From NCBI GenBank assembly GCA_037043455.1, contig JAWPHD010005576.1:53501-117500 (forward strand): a stretch of DNA of 64,000 nucleotides, read 5' to 3'. The notes under the pieces were generated by a model. That model made no database searches and was not told where the DNA came from. It was given only the letters and a program-made list of their open reading frames with translations. The stretch comes from Cyrtodaria siliqua. Its lineage: Eukaryota; Mollusca; Bivalvia; Adapedonta; Hiatellidae. Position 1 is the first letter of the stretch; each line of letters starts with the position of its first letter. Positions 21,829 through 35,200 of the stretch are shown here, piece by piece. The translations under genes and the position numbers were made by a program.

Positions 21829-23760
21829 CTGTCAATATACTATCACACTATTGCCTACTCCGTTTGCATGAGCAGATGTGCAGATACTCATTTATATTTA
21901 AAAAAGATTGCAGAATGATGTGCGATGTAAAGAGATTTACTCAATTTATGTCAAGTATATATTCTACTTATAAAGATCCAGGTGTACATAGTCGTATCTA
22001 TGACAGGGTTTTATTTTAAAGGGACTGGAGGCGACCAGGCATAATTATGGGTGAATTGTGGGTGAATTACGTGTAAATTATCGGTGAATTATGGGTAAAT
22101 TATGTGTGAATTAAGGGTGTCAATCCAAATAAGAATAAAACCATGAGAATGTGCTTCAGTTTTTTCATGTTTAATGTGCATATGCTCTAAACTAGCCCCA
22201 TGAGTTGTACAATTTAATTATTGTTAATGAAACAATTTGGTTCTGGTTAAGGCTCTTATACATGTTTTGATTTTTGATCGAAGTGAACTTAATTTGAATT
22301 ATCTGTATCAGTGATAGCCACATAAACCCCATCTACATTATTATTTATTATTTAACAATACAAATCAACATTGTCTTCGAGTTTTATAGACTATTTATGT
22401 TCATAAACAATAAATAAACCGAAGCTAACATGTGATTTGCACATTTCATTTGAAACTGAAGTGCATATTGAGGGTTTTCATTTGTATCTGTGTTGACATC
22501 AACAATTCATCCAGATTGTAGTGTTTATTTATCATGTTAAGTGTGACGTGAAGAGTGATGTGGATATTGTTTAATATTTAATCGCAAAACAAAGGATGGA
22601 TATCATTTCAGTTTAATTATATAGGCCCCTCGTAGCTCGCATAAAGAACGTCTCTTTCATAGAATCGTTCTGAGATTGCCAGTATTCATTGATTTTCATT
22701 GTGTTCATACTTAATTCACAGGTGAGATTGTCTGAGATTGCGGGCATTCATTGATTTTCATTGTGTTCATACTTAATTCACAGGTGCGATTGTATCTTGC
22801 ATATTGTACTAATTAATGTTGAAGTGTGGCATTATTTATTGTTAGATGGAGTTTATTCAACCATTATAAAGAAATACTCGTAATGCACGAGATCCGGCGT
22901 GTTTTTGTTTATACAAATATGCAACAGATAAAAGTGAAAACAGTAACGGGGCTGTTTTCGAGTTATTTGAACGAACTATTAATTAAAAATGTATGTATTA
23001 CTATTTCTTTTAAAAAATGTTTGTATATGTTTTAAAAGAAAAGTTTGCGCTTTGTTGAACTTTCTCAGCAAAAGGTGCCAAGGTCTTTTACGATTAATGA
23101 CGTCATGATTCGATGTTTTAATTAGATAATCTTTTAGAGATAGTTACATGTGTGATTATCAATTTTCTTATTTCTTACATAAGGGCATTTACAATTGTCT
23201 TTGTTACATTTTGTTGTAGTTAGTTTTCTCTGTTTAAGACATGCATATTACAATACTTTTATGTTTAAAAGTTTGTTTTTATTGCAACACCGCCATGCTT
23301 TAGATATAGTAGAAGAAGAAAAAAACAATAATTTATCTCTAAATATTATAATCATTTTTTCTTAATTTATCTCTATACATATTATGGGATTTTCAAAAGG
23401 GATTTAACTCTTGTTTTGCTTGTTTTATTAAACGGCATCTGAACACTTGTTTAAATGGCAATATACTTCCGGTGTTGTCACACATACAACTCATATGAGT
23501 CTGCTATGAACTTGATGTGATTTTCATATGAAACAGTTCTCATTATTCCTCTGAATTATTATATCCTTTCATGTGATGTAGTATATGTCGCAAGTCGGCC
23601 TATATGTAAACGAACTATGTAAACGAATCGCGTGTTTACGTATTACAAATATGGAAAATGACGCCATTTTCATGGAGACCATAGTATTACGTGCCAGAGG
23701 TTCGAGCGTGTATAATCCATTTTAGCGTACCGCTCGCGATCGATTTCTGTTTTATGCTAG
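21829..23760. other. Spacer with two small tandem repeats
   Basis: 22040-22120 is a short ~14-bp repeat (GGGTGAATTATG-like). 22672-22795 is a 62-bp direct duplication containing TTCATTGATTTTCATTGTGT twice. Otherwise it is AT-rich with no recognised coding or RNA gene. Confidence 0.5.
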
Positions 23761-23849
23761 AACAAAAATTAACTTCGATGTAACTCAGATCGACGCCCTC
23801 TCAGGTGGAGGGGAAGGGGGTGGCGGTCCATGTTTCCTTTCCCCCTTAA

Positions 23850-24010
23850 AATATGACCCAATATTCCCTTGTTCCCCAAAAAGATTTTGCTTTGTTCCCC
23901 TAACATGTTTTCCAATGTTCCCTTGTTGCCCAAAAATATTACCAATAACAGACAATGTTCCTTTGTTCCCCGAAAACAAATGGTCATGTTCCCTGGTTCC
24001 CCAAAACCCA
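23850..24010. repeat. GTTCCCTTGTTCCCC repeat
   Basis: Four or five degenerate copies of GTTCCCTTGTTCCCCAAAA are spaced 25-50 bp apart. Minus-strand open frames here (GNKGTL repeats) follow from the repeat and are not called as genes. Confidence 0.6.
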
Positions 24011-25661
24011 TGGAGGACCCTCATTATCAGATTCCAGGCCGTATCAAAAGGTTCTATAATATACATTTTAACCATTTACATACATTAAATAAACCTTTAC
24101 ACCGAAAATAAACAACAGGCATTCACTACATAAACATATAGAATAGATTATAAGAAAGTAAACCAAGGGCGTGGCACCTCCAACTCCAGAACCAAAACCC
24201 AAAATTGAAATACTTCATTGTTTATAGTAAGCATAGATGTTCAATCAGATTTTTCAAAACTTTTTATATCAATGTACTTATCTGGTTTAAAAACAACAAT
24301 TACCACTAATAGGATTCAGTTGACAAGTATCCCGTATATGATCTACACAGAGTTCGACCGAATCGTTACCATACTTGTCACCCCGGGGGTGCCGGGGTAG
24401 AATACAACCGCTGCAATCTCATAAACACATCGTACCATGCAGAGAGGTAGAACATACCCCCACCCCCATTCAATTCATTTTGTCATTTTTTATCATGCTC
24501 ATTCAATGTATTTATCATAACACGGAGTAAGCAAACGTGGAAACATGGCTCCATCGTAATTGGAGTGTCTATTATAGAATTTGCAGCAACTCTGCAGTTC
24601 TGCAGGTAAGAAGGTTCTAGGCCCATTCTCCATATTTTATCTTGATGTAAATGGAGGATGAGCCTGGGATGTTTATTCCTGTTAGGTGCCATATAACATT
24701 TCATGTTTGGTACGCCTTAAATCCCATTTCAATTCAATTTAATCTCAATTCAGAGTATCCCCCGTTTGATTACCGGTGGGGATCACATCCCAGGAGTTTT
24801 ATACGCATTCCCTCAATACCTTATTCGGGCAAGGTGTGAAACTATGACATCATTCGCTGTCTTTCCCGTGGTCAGGAGGGACCATACCATGTGCATGTCC
24901 CCTTTGTTTAAAATAAAAAAATGCGTGCAAACCCTTCCTCGGAAATGAGGCCGTCGTGATATGTGCAGCGTCGGTAGATATATACGTATAATGCGAAAAA
25001 CTTACATTGAATTCATTCATCATTTCTCATGAAGTGCTTTGGTAAAAAAATTAGATCATTAAATTAATCAGTGATGCAAAATGCGTGTAAAACCTTCATC
25101 GAAAACGAGGCCATTGTGGTATTTGCAGAGTCGGTAGATAGATGCGTATAACACGAAAAGCTTGCACTGAGTTCATCCATCATTTCTCACGAACTGCTTT
25201 ACCAAACTTAAATCGTTATAAAGGACTCGACATAATTCATATAACGTAATACCCGAATAGTGATAAAATAGAGTGTTCATTTCATAGTCACGCTATAGCA
25301 ATAATGCCTGAATTATTTAAAAGTAAGTACGATCTCGTCCCGTTTGGTATAAAGGAACTTAATGAAGTGAACTATCTAGATATTAAAATGCTAGACAAAA
25401 CGTCATTCATGGACTGTTTAGAAGTATGTTAGAACAGGGGATGTAACACCCACTCTTAACTGAATGCAGTTAGCCGGAGCGCTTTCCCTTGGTTATTTCT
25501 GTAGGACATATACCGAAGATCCATTTTCCTCAAACCAGCGGCTGCTTTGAGTGTTCCGCCACTCTAAAAGCATAATCCGGGTTTATAAAAGGAAGCTGTA
25601 ATACAAATAAAGCATTAATTAGTTTTATTTTTAGTGTTCATTTGATTGAATACATGATAAA

Positions 25662-25696
<35 letters not shown>

Positions 25697-26202
25697 AATT
25701 TATATATACCATAATTATCCTGTTATTTGCTGTGAAATGTTGATACATGTCTTTCACACATTTTTAGCTGTTAAGCTGTTTTAAATAAACGTGTTTGAGA
25801 ATAGTACAACTACCATTTTAAAATCGGTTCCGTTGATGATAAAAACTAAAGTCTTAAATGAGCACGACACCAATAAATTATCTTTACGATTTTGTCGACA
25901 ACGTTCTCTGTATTGTTTATAACGTCTCATATATTAAAATTTAACTGATTTGTTATAATACCCATACACGTCGACAATGATTGCAGTACAAACATGTATG
26001 ATATGATACTTCATAGCGACGAAAATATACACATCAGCATTGTACTAGAATATAAAACAGGTTAAAGTAGTTATTTCAAAGAATACTTTCATTAAACGAT
26101 TGTTTTTTATTGTCATTGTCAACAAATAGTTTGGATTATTGTTGCATGTGAGCCTACAGGTTACAATTTCATGTATTTGTTTAGTCATATTACACGACTA
26201 AA
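24011..26202. other. Upstream region of gene B
   Basis: It holds a ~158-bp direct duplication (about 24920-25060 and 25080-25215, sharing TTCATCATTTCTCA/TTCATCCATCATTTCTCA segments) and a (GT)n run at 25664-25695. No strong core promoter motif was identified before the gene B start at 26203. Nothing coding was recognised. Confidence 0.5.
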
Positions 26203-26260
26203 ATGGAAACGAAGACAAGTGTGTTTGCTTTTCTTATTCTGTATTACGGAAACAGTTTTG
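26203..26260 (+). CDS. Gene B exon 1: signal peptide
   Basis: It starts at ATG 26203 (context AAAATGG) and encodes METKTSVFAFLILYYGNSF plus one base, then donor G|GTAAGT, a near-perfect splice site. A short polar start, a hydrophobic core and small residues at the end fit a secretory signal. The phase 1 exit matches the phase 1 entry of the lectin-like exon, giving Val-Asp-Cys at the join. A single exon this short is recognisable only because the phase and motif fit. Confidence 0.7.
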
Positions 26261-29200
26261 GTAAGTATATTGCAATTGTAAACTGTATTATAGCACAGTA
26301 TTATCTTGTGTATGCATGCGGCGTCTTTCAGAATATAAAATTATGATAGTTATGGTAAAAAGTGCTAAATTATAAAATTGTCTAATGTGTGTTCATTCAA
26401 AACCCGGTAAAACGACATCGTATAGTTACGTCCTTTCACACTGTAATAGTAGTTTATTTGGTGGCGACATTACATGGATTTTGTTTAACTTAAAGGATAC
26501 ACTCAGTTAATCTCAGGAATTTACAGATTTTCAGTTATATTTCAAGAAATTAATTTTGGTTTAAAAACGTTCAATCTGTAAAGTGTAAAACACGTTTTTG
26601 AAAACGGGATGTTTGGATGTCCATATCACGGCCATGGAACATCAAGAGTATGAATACACACTGTCGAATATCCAAATGCGTCATGGTTTCTTAATTGTTC
26701 TTATTGATTTCCCTTTCTAATTAAGAATACATCTTGCCATTTTTAATAATAAATTTATGCCATATTTACGACTTTTTGTAGACTTTAGTGCAATGTGTGT
26801 GAGGTTCTCTCTATCAAGGCTTTATGCGGCTCAGTTTTACTATTTATGTTCGTTTTTATATTTAATCACGAAAATCATATATATATTCAATGACTGCTAG
26901 TGTAAGGAAATAAATCGACCCCCATAAATTAATTATTTTGGTATGTAGTAAAATGACCCCCGGTCAAAATTCTATGTTCTAGAATGACAACCTGGTAATA
27001 ATTTTCTCAATCGTGGAAGCCTGGCTTATAGATTGGCGAAAACCGGCGGGCGGAGGCCGCGGCGGAGGGCGGGCGTCACCATTTTGTGTTTTCTATAAAT
27101 CTCAGCATTACCATGTCCGATCTTCATCAAACTTTAACAGCACCTTCCTCTCACCAGCAGTGATCATACCAAGAAAACTAGGTCACTAAGACCTACTTTC
27201 TCCAAAATATGCGTTACGTTAACCTTTTAGTTTAAAGAAATATAAAAAGATCGTACATGGAAAGTCGCATTCAAGGAGGACAGTCAACCACAAAACACAG
27301 AAACAAACACACAAACAGACAAACAAGAAGGCAAAAGTAATATTAAATGCAAACGACATCACAAACACAAAAGGGTTGACAATACTATTGGCTACCGTCT
27401 TGGAACGGTCAGTGACAAAGTAGGCCACTGGGGGTTTAAACCGGTTCTAGGGTGCACCAAACCTCATACTTACCCTACTGTATAATTTTAATTATAAAAC
27501 AGGACAGTGTTAATAAAGAAATCCCCGCCATAATCTAATCTCTAACCAACAAGGCAGCATCAATAGGAATATAAGTAAAACACAAATATGCTCGTGTAAA
27601 TATAATACAAAAAACAATAGCCTAGATTAGCCACAATGAAGGTACTCAATGACTTAGCAGAAGCCAGAGCAACAAGAGAATACACCATTAAGGGCACGAC
27701 AAAAAAGATCATAGACAAACATCAAACGCCACCGTCCCAATGGGCTTTAGGTAGGCGTCATCATAGGGTCACAGCCTGTCCGGTCATCGTACAATTAAAG
27801 AGGAAAGCATAGTGGCGAACTGTAAAAGGGTCCACCACCAAGCATGCAGTACGTTGCAAAATGATAGGGTCATAACCTCTTTTGATAAACTTTTTAACAA
27901 GTTTAACAAAGATAGTATGAAAGTGATCATGACCAAGAATCTTACGAAGTTTATAAATCACATCACCATAGAAGTCAGGTTGTGATAGTCCTTGTTGCAG
28001 AAGAGTCCTTAAATTACTTTTATATTTGGAAAGAAGATTAGGGTTACGATAATAAAATTTTGCAAAGGTTTTACGAAACGAATAAGTTGAGACACATACA
28101 CCCCATAAGAAGTTGCTCGGGGAACATCCCTATCCAAGTGGGGGATAATTAACAATGTCAAAATTAAAATCATTTCTCTTGTCATAGATTTTTCTAATTA
28201 TTTCACCATTTTCAATCGAGAGATCTAAATCAAGAAAGGAAGCGTTATTATCAGATATATTAGCTTTGTTAAGCTGAAGTTCAAAAGTTAAAAGTTTGGA
28301 GATGTTTGTTGTAGTGCAGGCACTAGAATTCGAAATAAAGCGAGCCTTATACGGATTTTTATGTAATTTAGGAATCCAGTACATAGTAGGCAGTTTATTT
28401 TACTTTTCGTTTACACCAGCCTTGAAAGTAGTGCACCGAGTGATATGTGCGGAAACAACATCATCCTCAGTAGAATTAACTGGAGTATACGAATTGGTGC
28501 TGCCGAGTTCCAGAGATAAAACATTGACGTAATGTAGGCGTCATATAATTACATTATTAGCTGCTTTATCTGCAGGAACTAAAACAAATTTATTATGAAA
28601 TTCCCGAATTACCGATTTTAAATTACGAAATGAAAACCTATGTCTCGGAGGAAGTAAAGATGGGTTAGCATTATAAAAGTTAATACGTGTATCTATAATA
28701 TTAAGAATTGACTTTTTCCAAGTAGAAAGCGAGTTTGGGCCGGTGGTGGGTAGGAATTACGTTTTTATTATATCTCAGCATTACCATGTCCGACCTTCAT
28801 CAAACTTTAACATCACCTTCCTCTCATCAGTCACTGACCACACCCTGAAAACAAGGTTACTATGACCTACTTTCTCCAACATATGCTTTACGTTAACCGT
28901 CTTGTTTAAGTTTTGGCGGGCGGGGAATTAAGTTTGTGTTATATCTCAGCATTACAATATCCGATCTTCATCAAACTTTAACAGCACGTTCCTCTCGTCA
29001 AACACTGACCATACTCTGAAACTAGGTCACCATGACCTACTTTCTCCAAATGATGCGTTACGTTAACCTTTTGTTTAAGTTTGAGCGGGGAATTATTTTT
29101 TTGTTATATCTCAGCATCACCATGTCCGATCTCTTCAAGTTTTAACAACACCGTCTCTCATCAAGCACTGACCATACCCTGAAAACTAGGTCACAGTGAC

Positions 29201-32200
29201 CTAATTTCTCCAAAATATATGTTATGTTAACCATTTTAACTTATTACACGAGCATCAAATTATTTTTATATCTCAGCATTGCCATGTCCAATTATTTTTT
29301 ATATCTCAGCATTGCCATGTGCAATTATTATATAACTTGGACAGTAAGCTGCTGACATGTATCAACATCATGCGGTGAAAATGAAAACTATGTTTTCAAC
29401 ATTTAAGCTTCCTCGTACTCTCGAAAAACAATCTATCTTGAAAAGCTATATTTAATTGATTCACCAAACACACAGGCACTCATCTTTCACATTTTGGAAA
29501 ACCCGGCTTTAACGCCACCAGGCGTTTCTCTCTTGTTTTATATATGAATGGTTCAAGGAAAGAACTTTTCGCGGTTTGCTTTATCCCATGGTTAGACATT
29601 AGCCAATCGGTGACCTGAACGCCATCTTTGGTATTAATACCCACTCCCCATTGAGTATTTATACCCCTACCCAATGCGTATTGATTCCTCCTCCGCATTG
29701 GGTATTTATACTAGAACCCCTCTCTATTGAGTATTGATACTCCCTTCACATTGAGTATTGATATCTTCTCCCGATTGAGTATTAATACCACATCCTCACT
29801 GAATATTGATACCCACTGTCGAATAAGTCTTGATAAGCCCTCCCGACTGAGTTGTGATACCCCTCCCGATTTAGTATTGATACGCCCTCCTCAGTGAGTA
29901 TTTATACCCTCTCCCGATTCAGCATTGATACGCCTTCCTCATTGAATATTGATACCTACTCTCGACTGAGTTTTGATACACCATACCCAATGAATATATA
30001 TATGCCTTCGCTACTGCGTATTGATACTAACTCCACATTCAGTATCGATAAGTATCGATACTCCCTCCCCATTGAGTTTTGATAACTCCTACTCATTGAG
30101 TATTGATACCCGTTCATATTGAGTATTAATACACCACATTATTGAGTTTTGATACCCCTTCCCATTGAGTATTGATAACACCACCAAACTGAGTATTGAT
30201 ACTCTCCCCGTTAAGTAATGATACCCCTTCCACATTGAGTACATATAAAATATACCGAGTATTGATGCCCTCACTATTGAGAATTGATACTAACTCCACA
30301 TTCAGTATCAATAAGTATCGATACTCCCTCCCCATTCAGTTTTGATACCCCTTCCCCTTGAGGATTGATACCACCACCACACTGAGTATTGATACTCTCC
30401 CCGTTAAGTATTTATACCCCTTCCACATTGAGTACATATAAAATATCTCTCCACCGAGTATTGATACCCCTTCAATACTCAATATGGAACGGGAACTTGT
30501 ATCAATACTCAATGGAGAGGTGTTATATATACTGAATGTGGAAGGGGGTATCAATACTAAGTTGGGAGGGTATCACTACTCAATGGGGGAGGGGTTATCA
30601 ATTCAATACTCAAAGAGGGGTATCAATACTCAGTTGGGAGGTTACATAGATTCTAGATGTGGAGAGCATATCTATACTCAATGAGGATCGGTATCACTAC
30701 AACAAGTGGCAAATGATCTTGTGGGCACTTAATTAATATTATCTCGAAATATTTGTTCACACATGCCCTTCCGTGTTTCGTAGATAACCGTATGTATACA
30801 TGTACACATGTATATATTTATATAAATATCGGCATAGATACATACACTTTTAAGCGTTACGTACTCAGTGACGATAATTGCTGGAAAAGTGACGCTAATA
30901 GTTATTGACTAATAGACTCATGCGTCACAATAATCCTAAATGTTGACTTCATTTTCCATCAAACTTAAGAGTAACGGTATTATATATCAACGGATTCCGC
31001 CTTGAAACTTTCTTTTTGATGCTACCCTCCGATTAAAGGGGCTGTGCTCTTCACGGTAGAGTACATGTATGCGTACACCTAAACAAGAATAATTGTATAA
31101 AAAATAAAACATGTCATGAACATATAGCTATTTATGTAGAAATATTTGTAAAATGTCTATTTATCTTACGAAAACATGACTATTTGTTTTGGAAAAACGT
31201 AAACAATCCATTGTTTACAAAGTAAGCTAGACATAAAACATGTTATTATTGGATACAACTGAAACTAAGATTCACATGCCAATAAACCTATTTTTGAATA
31301 CCCTTCAATAGCCTAAATATCATCCATGTCTATGTGTATGCATACATATTCGTTACCAAAAAGAGCATAGTCCCTTTAAGATAACCATGAATTTGACGGT
31401 CGTGTGACAGGCATTTCTTTGCACCGATCTGGGCGTTACTTAGAATCAATGTCTGAAAATCACCCTTCTCGATAACTTGGTGGACTATCGGAAAGGTTTA
31501 TTTTCAGATCACACTTTAAGTTTGTCTTTTAATTGTGATGATAAGTATGTACTAGGTACATTTATTGGGTACGTGTATATGCATTTGATGATAGGCGTGC
31601 TATGTTAGAAAAATTAAAAAAGGCACCGAAATCGGTACTCATCTTGGTACTCATACTCACAAAAACTGTGTACAAAAATAGCACCATTGGCTGTTTGAAT
31701 TTTTTTATTTTGAAAAAATATGCTCAACTGGCTTATCTGCATATATAAAAACAGAAAAAAAAATGCAATACTCGTTATATCTAATTGTCATTCTACTACT
31801 ATTCTACTGTAATAAACTGGCCCCCTTCTGGCATCATCATTTTACGTACATTGTCAACATTTTACAGCAGCGGGGCTCATTTTACTACATAGCGAAATCG
31901 ATGTTTTCCTTACACCGGCCTTACGCTTTATAAGTAAGTTGAACATTTTATCAGTCCATCAAATACGTCACTAAGTATAAAAGGGAGTCAATAAACTGAA
32001 GAAGAAGATGAAGAAGAAGAAGAAGAAGAAGAAGAAGAAGAAGAAGAAGAAGAAAAGTGCAATTATATGTTTTATTTATTTTACAGTAGACTGCTATTTG
32101 TCAGAGCCAAAGAACACATCGAATTCTGGATGCTATGGTAGTGAACTATCGCTGTCTTGTAGTGCCGGTAGAATCGCAATTGGTGATATATCTGTAGGTG

Positions 32201-35200
32201 CGAAACATGCAGGTTTATGTAACGGTACAAATATTTACAATCATACCTTATGCTGTATCCCTGATTTCATGGCAGACTGTATGTTCGTGTTCGATACATC
32301 GTATACTCTTAACTACCACCACGACTGTAACGGCAAACAAACATGCAAGAAGAATGCTGAACGTTATGCAACTTCTGGAAGATGCCCCGAGACGTCGAAT
32401 TACCCACCCTACACAGACTACATGTTTATGGAGTATTACTGCATTGGAGGTAAGATATAAATTGTCTGCCCAATCCAAAGTTCTGTAAGTAATGAACGCC
32501 CTAGCTCTCTGTAAAAACCGTATTTCAACGTGTCGCAATGACTTCACTATGCTACTTTTCAACATGCCCATTAAAGTTCACTCCCAAACTCCTCCCCCTC
32601 CCCACCACCTCCTCTTCCCACCAACAACCAGCCTTTCAATTAAATGGCGCAAAACACCAATAAAGTGCACAGTTTGGAACACTTAAAATACATATTTACT
32701 GATTATATTGATCATGATGACGAAGAACATTATGTTGGTTTTCAAGATATATTCAAAAGTTGCGCCCCACTCCGTTCCCCTTATATAAAATAGCTCCTGG
32801 GTCACAATCAAAGCTTTCTGCTTTATTCGTTAGTTTCGAGAATCGACTGATAAAACTTGCACGAATTCTTTCGAATGGCCATGACCTATTTGGAACTTGA
32901 AAACTTAAAACTATTATAAGTGTATTTTATACTCACCAGCAACGATAACGACAACATAATGTCTTCATGTTTCTTCCAACATCATGAACATGTAAACGCA
33001 CTGCTTCAAATTTATTTACATGTACTATGATAGAGGATAGCATACTGGAGATGTGCGGTAGCCCTGTTTTAAAGACTGCAGAAAATACAATGGTGTATTT
33101 GTGGAACGCTGGGTTCCAAGAGGATAACATCCCAAACGTAATCGACTGTTCCTGCTCTGTTGCGACGGATGACTGCAATGCATCTATTGAGATGATCACC
33201 ATACAGAGAGAACTGACCGGAAACACGTGAGTTCAGTGCTGATAAGTGCAGGATTATATGTCTCGTACTCATGCCGTTGTCTGTTACACATATATGTGAC
33301 CCAAATTCGTATCCAGACTGACCTTAATAAAAAAATGTTGTTCAAACACACAAGAAGAACGGGACGTTCAAATCGTAAACATAATTTGCTAAACTTCGAA
33401 AATCAACGGAGGATTGATTTTTTTTATTGAATAACACTAACGATATAGTTCGTACCACATTCGCGTTTATATAATAAAATATATAATTCCCTCCAGACTT
33501 ATTTAACACATATATGCGATTATGAATTTCTTTCTTCGAAAAATCATAGAGTGAATGAATGGTCTTTTACCAATAATTCGACATGTAATAAATTCTAGTA
33601 ATAGTAATAATTTTTTAAATGTATTTTATACATTTTATGTATTTTATACATTTCATGTATTTTATTTGCTTCATTTCATAAACCTAGCTATATACGAGTA
33701 TCAGCTTTCAGTTCGATGTCAACATTGTCAAAATTTTGTAGAGCCCATTTGATTATAATATCAGTATGCCAAGTAGACATCTGTGTCTAAATGACCCACT
33801 CATGTTGGAGTATTACTTTTTAAAACATAGCGTTCTTCAAATATTATTTAATAGTGTTTTTTTTAATAAACTGAGTTTACAGTATTTATGGATGTAGTTG
33901 TGATCCATTGTTTATTCTATTTCATTATCTGCTATAAGTACTTACTCCCTAGACGGATTTATGAATCATATCTTTATTTGGATGAGGGTTTTTTTCTGCC
34001 ATAAAACTGATAGGAGACGGTTATACGATAACGTATTTGTTTTGTATATATCTAACGCACTTACGAAACTACATATCTGTCATACTAAGACACTATCAAT
34101 AAGGTTAAATAACTTGTAAATCATTTACTTTCTTTATCTGTTTAAAGATATTTGACCTACATAAAAACCAGCGAATACATAATCCAGCGAACTTGATACA
34201 GTGTTACGTTTGTCTCCAATCCTGTCTTGTCGTGCCCTTAATGGTTTATATTCTTGTTACTCTGGTTTCTGCCAAGTCATTGAGTACCTTCTTTGTGACT
34301 TTCTGTGCTATTGTTCTTTTTTATTTATATATACACGAGCATCTTTATGTTTTACTTATATTGCCTATTAATGCTGCCTTGTTGGTTAGAGAATAGTTCA
34401 TTGCGGGGATTTCTTTATTTACACTGTCCCGTTTTATTGGGATGACAGTAGGGTAAGTGTGATGTTTGGTGCACCCTAGAGCCTGGTTTAAACCTCAGCG
34501 GCCTTTTTTGCCACTGACCGTTCCAAGGTGGTAGCCTAAATGTCAACCCTTTTGTGTTTGTGATGTCTTATTTGGCATTTTATTAATCTTTAAAGTTGTT
34601 CTTTGTTTCTGTGTGTGTTTGTGGTTGACTGTGATCCTTGAATGCTACTTTTCCTGTTCGATTTTTATATCTAATTTGTATGTGTTTTGGTACTAGTGAA
34701 TCTATGACAATATTTGTGTTATATTGCCTATTAATGCTGCCTAGTTTTTTATGATGAGTTCTGTTATCATACTGACCCGTCTTATTGGGATGACAATAGG
34801 GTAAGCGTGTGGTCTGTAGAACCTTAGATTAACCCCGCGAGCGACCGTTATGCCGTTGACCGTTCCAAGGATGTAATTTAATTATCAACCCGTTTATGTT
34901 TGTGGTGTCGCATACTTTGCTTCCTTATTATTCCTTGTAACTGTTATTTGTTTGTAGGCGTATTTTTGTTTGACTGTGTTCTGTGAATGCTACATTTCCT
35001 GCTCGACTTTTATACCTCTTTAGATTTTAGCCTCCTTTGTTTGTATAGATATAGCACATATATTTAAATATTGCTCATTAAGACTATTGTACTTGAAATA
35101 TACATAATACACCACAGAATTATACATACGTAAATCAAGTTATCAAGTTATAAATAAAAAACAAAACAGTATTTAATAGAGTACTTGCAATTTTGTTTCA

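Noticed and set aside
23769..24075. Minus-strand open frames with GNKGTL repeats
   Set aside because: They follow from a short GTTCCCTTGTTCCCC DNA repeat and lack any domain or splice context.
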